This document shows positions 6,858 to 8,655 of a stretch of 8,655 bases of DNA, piece after piece. The notes below the pieces were generated by a model. It saw only the letters and a list, made by a program, of their open reading frames with translations, was not told the DNA's origin and made no database searches. Every line of letters starts with the position of its first letter. The first letter of the stretch is position 1. The stretch lies in contig JACMJO010000187.1 of NCBI GenBank assembly GCA_014380605.1, positions 1 to 8,655 on the forward strand. The letters run 5' to 3'. The DNA is from Fimbriimonadaceae bacterium. Lineage in GTDB: Bacteria; Armatimonadota; Fimbriimonadia; Fimbriimonadales; Fimbriimonadaceae. The translations under genes and the position numbers were made by a program.

Positions 6858-7435
6858 TCGTAGGCTTTTCGACGTCGAGCGCCTGGACCAGCGTGGCTTT
6901 GATCTCGCCAGAAGGCGAGGTCGTAGCTTCCTCAAGAGTCCTGGCGCCGATGCAGGCAAGCGGGGCTTGCATGGCCTTGCTCGATGAGATTTTGAAAGGG
7001 TCGGGCAGGACCCTCAAGGAAGCGACTCTGATCGCCGCCGATCTTGGGCCGGGGAGTTTTACAGGCGTGAAGGTTTCCGTTACGATTGCCAAGACGATGG
7101 CCTTTGCCCTCGGTATCAAGGCAACTGGAGCAAGCAGTTTCGACTTGATCAGCCTGACTCAAACGGTGGTGATGCCAAGTAAGCGGGGCGAGTTCTTCAT
7201 CCGAGTTCCCGGTCAAGAACCAATACGCCAAGAAGTACTGCCGGAAGGTGAGTTCGTCGGATTCGGTCCAGGAATCGAAGACGAGGTCTTTCCCGATGCC
7301 TCAAGATTCGCGGACCTCGCCTCTGAACTCAAACCCGTTCAGCCCGAGCTACTGGTCCCCAACTATCTCATCGAGCCTTCTATCTCTCAGCCAAAGAAAC
7401 CTCTTTCTCCGGTTCTGGAGCGCGGTGGAGCCTAA
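6854..7435 (+). CDS. tsaB: tRNA N6-threonylcarbamoyladenosine (t6A) synthesis protein TsaB
   Basis: The 193-residue protein matches TsaB, the non-catalytic ASKHA-fold partner that assembles with TsaD and TsaE to transfer threonylcarbamoyl to A37 of ANN-decoding tRNAs in the cytoplasm. The diagnostic stretch is LGPGSFTGVKVSVTIAK (64-80), preceded by an N-terminal strand, TSVALISPEGEVV. The C-terminus has the PNYL motif common near the end of the family. The N-terminal Asp usual in the family (IDT) is Ser6 here (GFSTS), and the conserved His-containing segment after the first strands is not obvious. Both fit a partner that does not itself catalyse. It starts with GTG overlapping the preceding stop (GTGA, 6854-6857) without a Shine-Dalgarno, suggesting reinitiation. 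At 193 residues it is somewhat shorter than E. coli TsaB (231). tsaD and tsaE are not in this window. Confidence 0.9.
   Translation: MIVGFSTSSAWTSVALISPEGEVVASSRVLAPMQASGACMALLDEILKGSGRTLKEATLIAADLGPGSFTGVKVSVTIAKTMAFALGIKATGASSFDLISLTQTVVMPSKRGEFFIRVPGQEPIRQEVLPEGEFVGFGPGIEDEVFPDASRFADLASELKPVQPELLVPNYLIEPSISQPKKPLSPVLERGGA
7417..7420 (+). promoter_or_regulatory. Likely ribosome binding site GGAG for murB
   Basis: GGAG lies inside the end of tsaB, 4 nt before the GTG at 7425. The spacing is short but the site supports that start over upstream ones. Confidence 0.4.
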
Positions 7436-8372
7436 GATCGAGCAGGGAGTTTCCTTGCGGCTCCTGACCACCTTAAAAGCAGGAGGCAAGGCCGAGCGGT
7501 TCTGCCGCGTTTCGACCTCCAGTCAACTTGCCGGAGCCGCACAAAAGACACATGCGAACGATTGGCCGACAACGATCCTCGGCTGGGGAAGCAACATGCT
7601 CCCATCCGACTACGGAGTTCCCGGTCTCGTCATTTGGAATCAATCGAAGCGGATTGCGGTAGCGAGGTCGGGCGAAGTTCTCGCCGATACCGGGTGCGCC
7701 TTTCAGGAGCTGTTCCTCAAGACAGCCCAGGCAGGATTGCGGGGATTGGAATTTGCGGTCGGAATTCCCGGCTCGCTCGGCGGAGCATTGGTGAGCAACG
7801 CGGGAGCCTACCGATCGAATGTCAGCGAGTTCATCACTCGGCTCGAAGTGGTCAGCGATGGCGAACGAAAGTGGGTTTCACCCGACGAACTCGAGTTCTC
7901 CTATCGCGACTCCATCCTTCGCCGCTCTGATCCGCCCAAACTGGTGGTTCTGAAAGTAGAGATGAAACTCCCGCAAGGCGATCCCAAGACGAACTACGAC
8001 GAGGCAAGGGAATATCAGCGACAACGAATCTCTAAACAGCCGCCACCGGCGAGCGCTGGAAGCTTCTTTAAGAACGTTCTTAACGCCGAGCTTGCCCAAA
8101 CCCTGCCGGGTCTAACCGACGGGATGAGGAAAGCCGGTGTGGTCCCGGCGGGGTTTCTTATCGAAGCGGCAGGCCTAAAAGGTTTCCGAATGGGTGGCGC
8201 GATGCAAGGAGCTCGGCATGCCAATTTCATTTTGAACGTGGGCAATGCGACCGCGTTTGAGATTCGTCGTCTTGCGACTCACACGAAGCGAGTTGTGATG
8301 GATAAGTTTCAAGTTGAGCTTGACGAGGAAGTTTTGTACCTGGGGGATTGGAGTCGGTTTGTAGAAGGATAA
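7425..8372 (+). CDS. murB: UDP-N-acetylenolpyruvoylglucosamine reductase (MurB)
   Basis: The 315-residue flavoprotein reduces UDP-GlcNAc-enolpyruvate to UDP-MurNAc with NADPH, the second committed step of peptidoglycan synthesis, in the cytoplasm. FAD-domain motifs are LTTLKAGGKAERF (14-26), GWGSNMLPSDYG (53-64) and GLEFAVGIPGSLGGALVSNAGAY (107-129). The catalytic domain has SYRDS with Tyr160 and Arg161, AGSFFKN with the proton-donor Ser213, GFLIEAAGLKGFRMGG (243-258), HANFILNVG, and LDEEV near the end with Glu302 matching the catalytic Glu. Length is normal. An in-frame ATG at 7248 would overlap tsaB by 188 bp and add 59 residues of non-MurB sequence, so I chose the GTG at 7425. That start follows GGAG and overlaps tsaB by 11 bp. 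A TTG at about 7455 preceded by GGGAG would cut into the family's N-terminus and is less likely. Last gene of the plus-strand unit. Confidence 0.93.
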   Translation: MEPKIEQGVSLRLLTTLKAGGKAERFCRVSTSSQLAGAAQKTHANDWPTTILGWGSNMLPSDYGVPGLVIWNQSKRIAVARSGEVLADTGCAFQELFLKTAQAGLRGLEFAVGIPGSLGGALVSNAGAYRSNVSEFITRLEVVSDGERKWVSPDELEFSYRDSILRRSDPPKLVVLKVEMKLPQGDPKTNYDEAREYQRQRISKQPPPASAGSFFKNVLNAELAQTLPGLTDGMRKAGVVPAGFLIEAAGLKGFRMGGAMQGARHANFILNVGNATAFEIRRLATHTKRVVMDKFQVELDEEVLYLGDWSRFVEG

Positions 8373-8393
8373 AGGCCCCCCTCAAGGGGGCTT
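8373..8393. terminator. Hairpin between convergent genes, probable bidirectional terminator
   Basis: AGGCCCCC and GGGGGCTT form an 8 bp stem (one G-U pair) around a 5 nt CTCAA loop, immediately after the murB stop. On the plus strand the stem is followed by TTAGG; on the minus strand by TTTATCC after the stem. The T-runs are poor, so efficiency is uncertain. Its position between convergent genes supports a terminator role for both. Confidence 0.6.
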
Positions 8394-8403
8394 AGGAATT
8401 CCC

Positions 8404-8649
8404 CTACCGCTTCATAGCCTCAGTCGGCTCAAAATAACCGCCCTCATAGATTCCCAAAACCACAAAGTAGGTGGTGGTGATGATCATGCTTGCTAACAGC
8501 ATGTTGATGGAGAAGGTAAGCAATCTAAGGCCGACCCTTCTTGCCCAGCTGTTTTGGCGCTTCATGGAAGTCCAAGCCTTTTCGCGCTTGTGAGCTGGAA
8601 ACAGATTGGCCGACGCCCGTTGAAGTTTCTTCATCCACGGACGGCGCAT
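8404..8649 (-). CDS. Small single-pass membrane protein, start may lie outside the window
   Basis: The visible frame from ATG 8649 gives 81 residues, but it stays open to the right edge, so the protein could be longer. The N-terminal 42 residues are strongly basic (KKLQR, KREK, MKRQ, ARR), followed by one hydrophobic segment (about 43-68, containing LLASMIITTTYFVVLG) and a short tail with YFEPTEAMKR. By the positive-inside rule the N-terminus should be cytoplasmic. I do not recognise the family. The gene is convergent with murB across a hairpin, with 31 bp between the stop codons. Only 6 nt precede the ATG, so no ribosome binding site can be judged. It is a probable real gene because of its coherent membrane topology and its position after the terminator. 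Confidence 0.55.
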   Translation of the reverse strand: MRRPWMKKLQRASANLFPAHKREKAWTSMKRQNSWARRVGLRLLTFSINMLLASMIITTTYFVVLGIYEGGYFEPTEAMKR

Positions 8650-8655
8650 GATCCA

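Noticed and set aside
7248..7424. Upstream extension of murB from an in-frame ATG at 7248
   Set aside because: It would overlap tsaB by 188 bp and the added residues do not resemble MurB; the GTG at 7425 has GGAG upstream and leaves a normal-length enzyme.
8395..8402. GGAATTCC palindrome between the convergent genes
   Set aside because: An 8 bp palindrome is expected by chance in a window this size and has no context beyond the terminator beside it.

Overview
This is an 8.7 kb stretch of bacterial chromosome. It is densely packed, moderately GC-rich by eye, and carries housekeeping and regulatory genes. I see no insertion sequence, phage gene, CRISPR array, tRNA or rRNA. Shine-Dalgarno use is mixed: some genes have a clear GGAG-type site, while others have none and appear to rely on coupling or leaderless starts. 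The GAF-GAF kinase, tsaB-murB pairing and TTG/GTG starts suggest an environmental, little-studied lineage. Armatimonadota (Fimbriimonadia-like) is one guess, based only on general impression and unverified.

Left edge, minus strand: a truncated gene for a small exported protein runs off the window (1-296). After a 105 bp gap comes a minus-strand cluster read from about 3961 down to 402. Its order is a stand-alone SIS-domain amino-sugar-phosphate deaminase/isomerase (NagB-II type), a small lipoprotein with a lipocalin-like strand pattern (4 bp ATGA overlap), an AraC-family regulator (33 bp gap), and a family 2 glycosyltransferase with a C-terminal TPR (zero gap, TTG start behind a strong Shine-Dalgarno). 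The tight spacing suggests one transcription unit, possibly concerned with amino-sugar use and surface glycan or envelope work. That function is inference.

Right half, plus strand: starting from a short divergent promoter region at about 3962-4015, a soluble GAF-GAF histidine kinase (4016-5737) is followed after 40 bp by an exported protein with two PsbP/Mog1-like domains (5778-6857). This overlaps tsaB (tRNA t6A synthesis; 4 bp GTGA overlap), which overlaps murB (peptidoglycan precursor synthesis; 11 bp overlap). A hairpin after murB separates it from a convergent minus-strand small membrane protein whose start may lie beyond the right edge.

I did not find a convincing undescribed system. 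The points most worth a second look are the kinase H-box with Met in place of the usual acidic residue, the apparently overlapping divergent -10 elements at about 3997-4006, and the SIS/lipoprotein/AraC/glycosyltransferase cluster.
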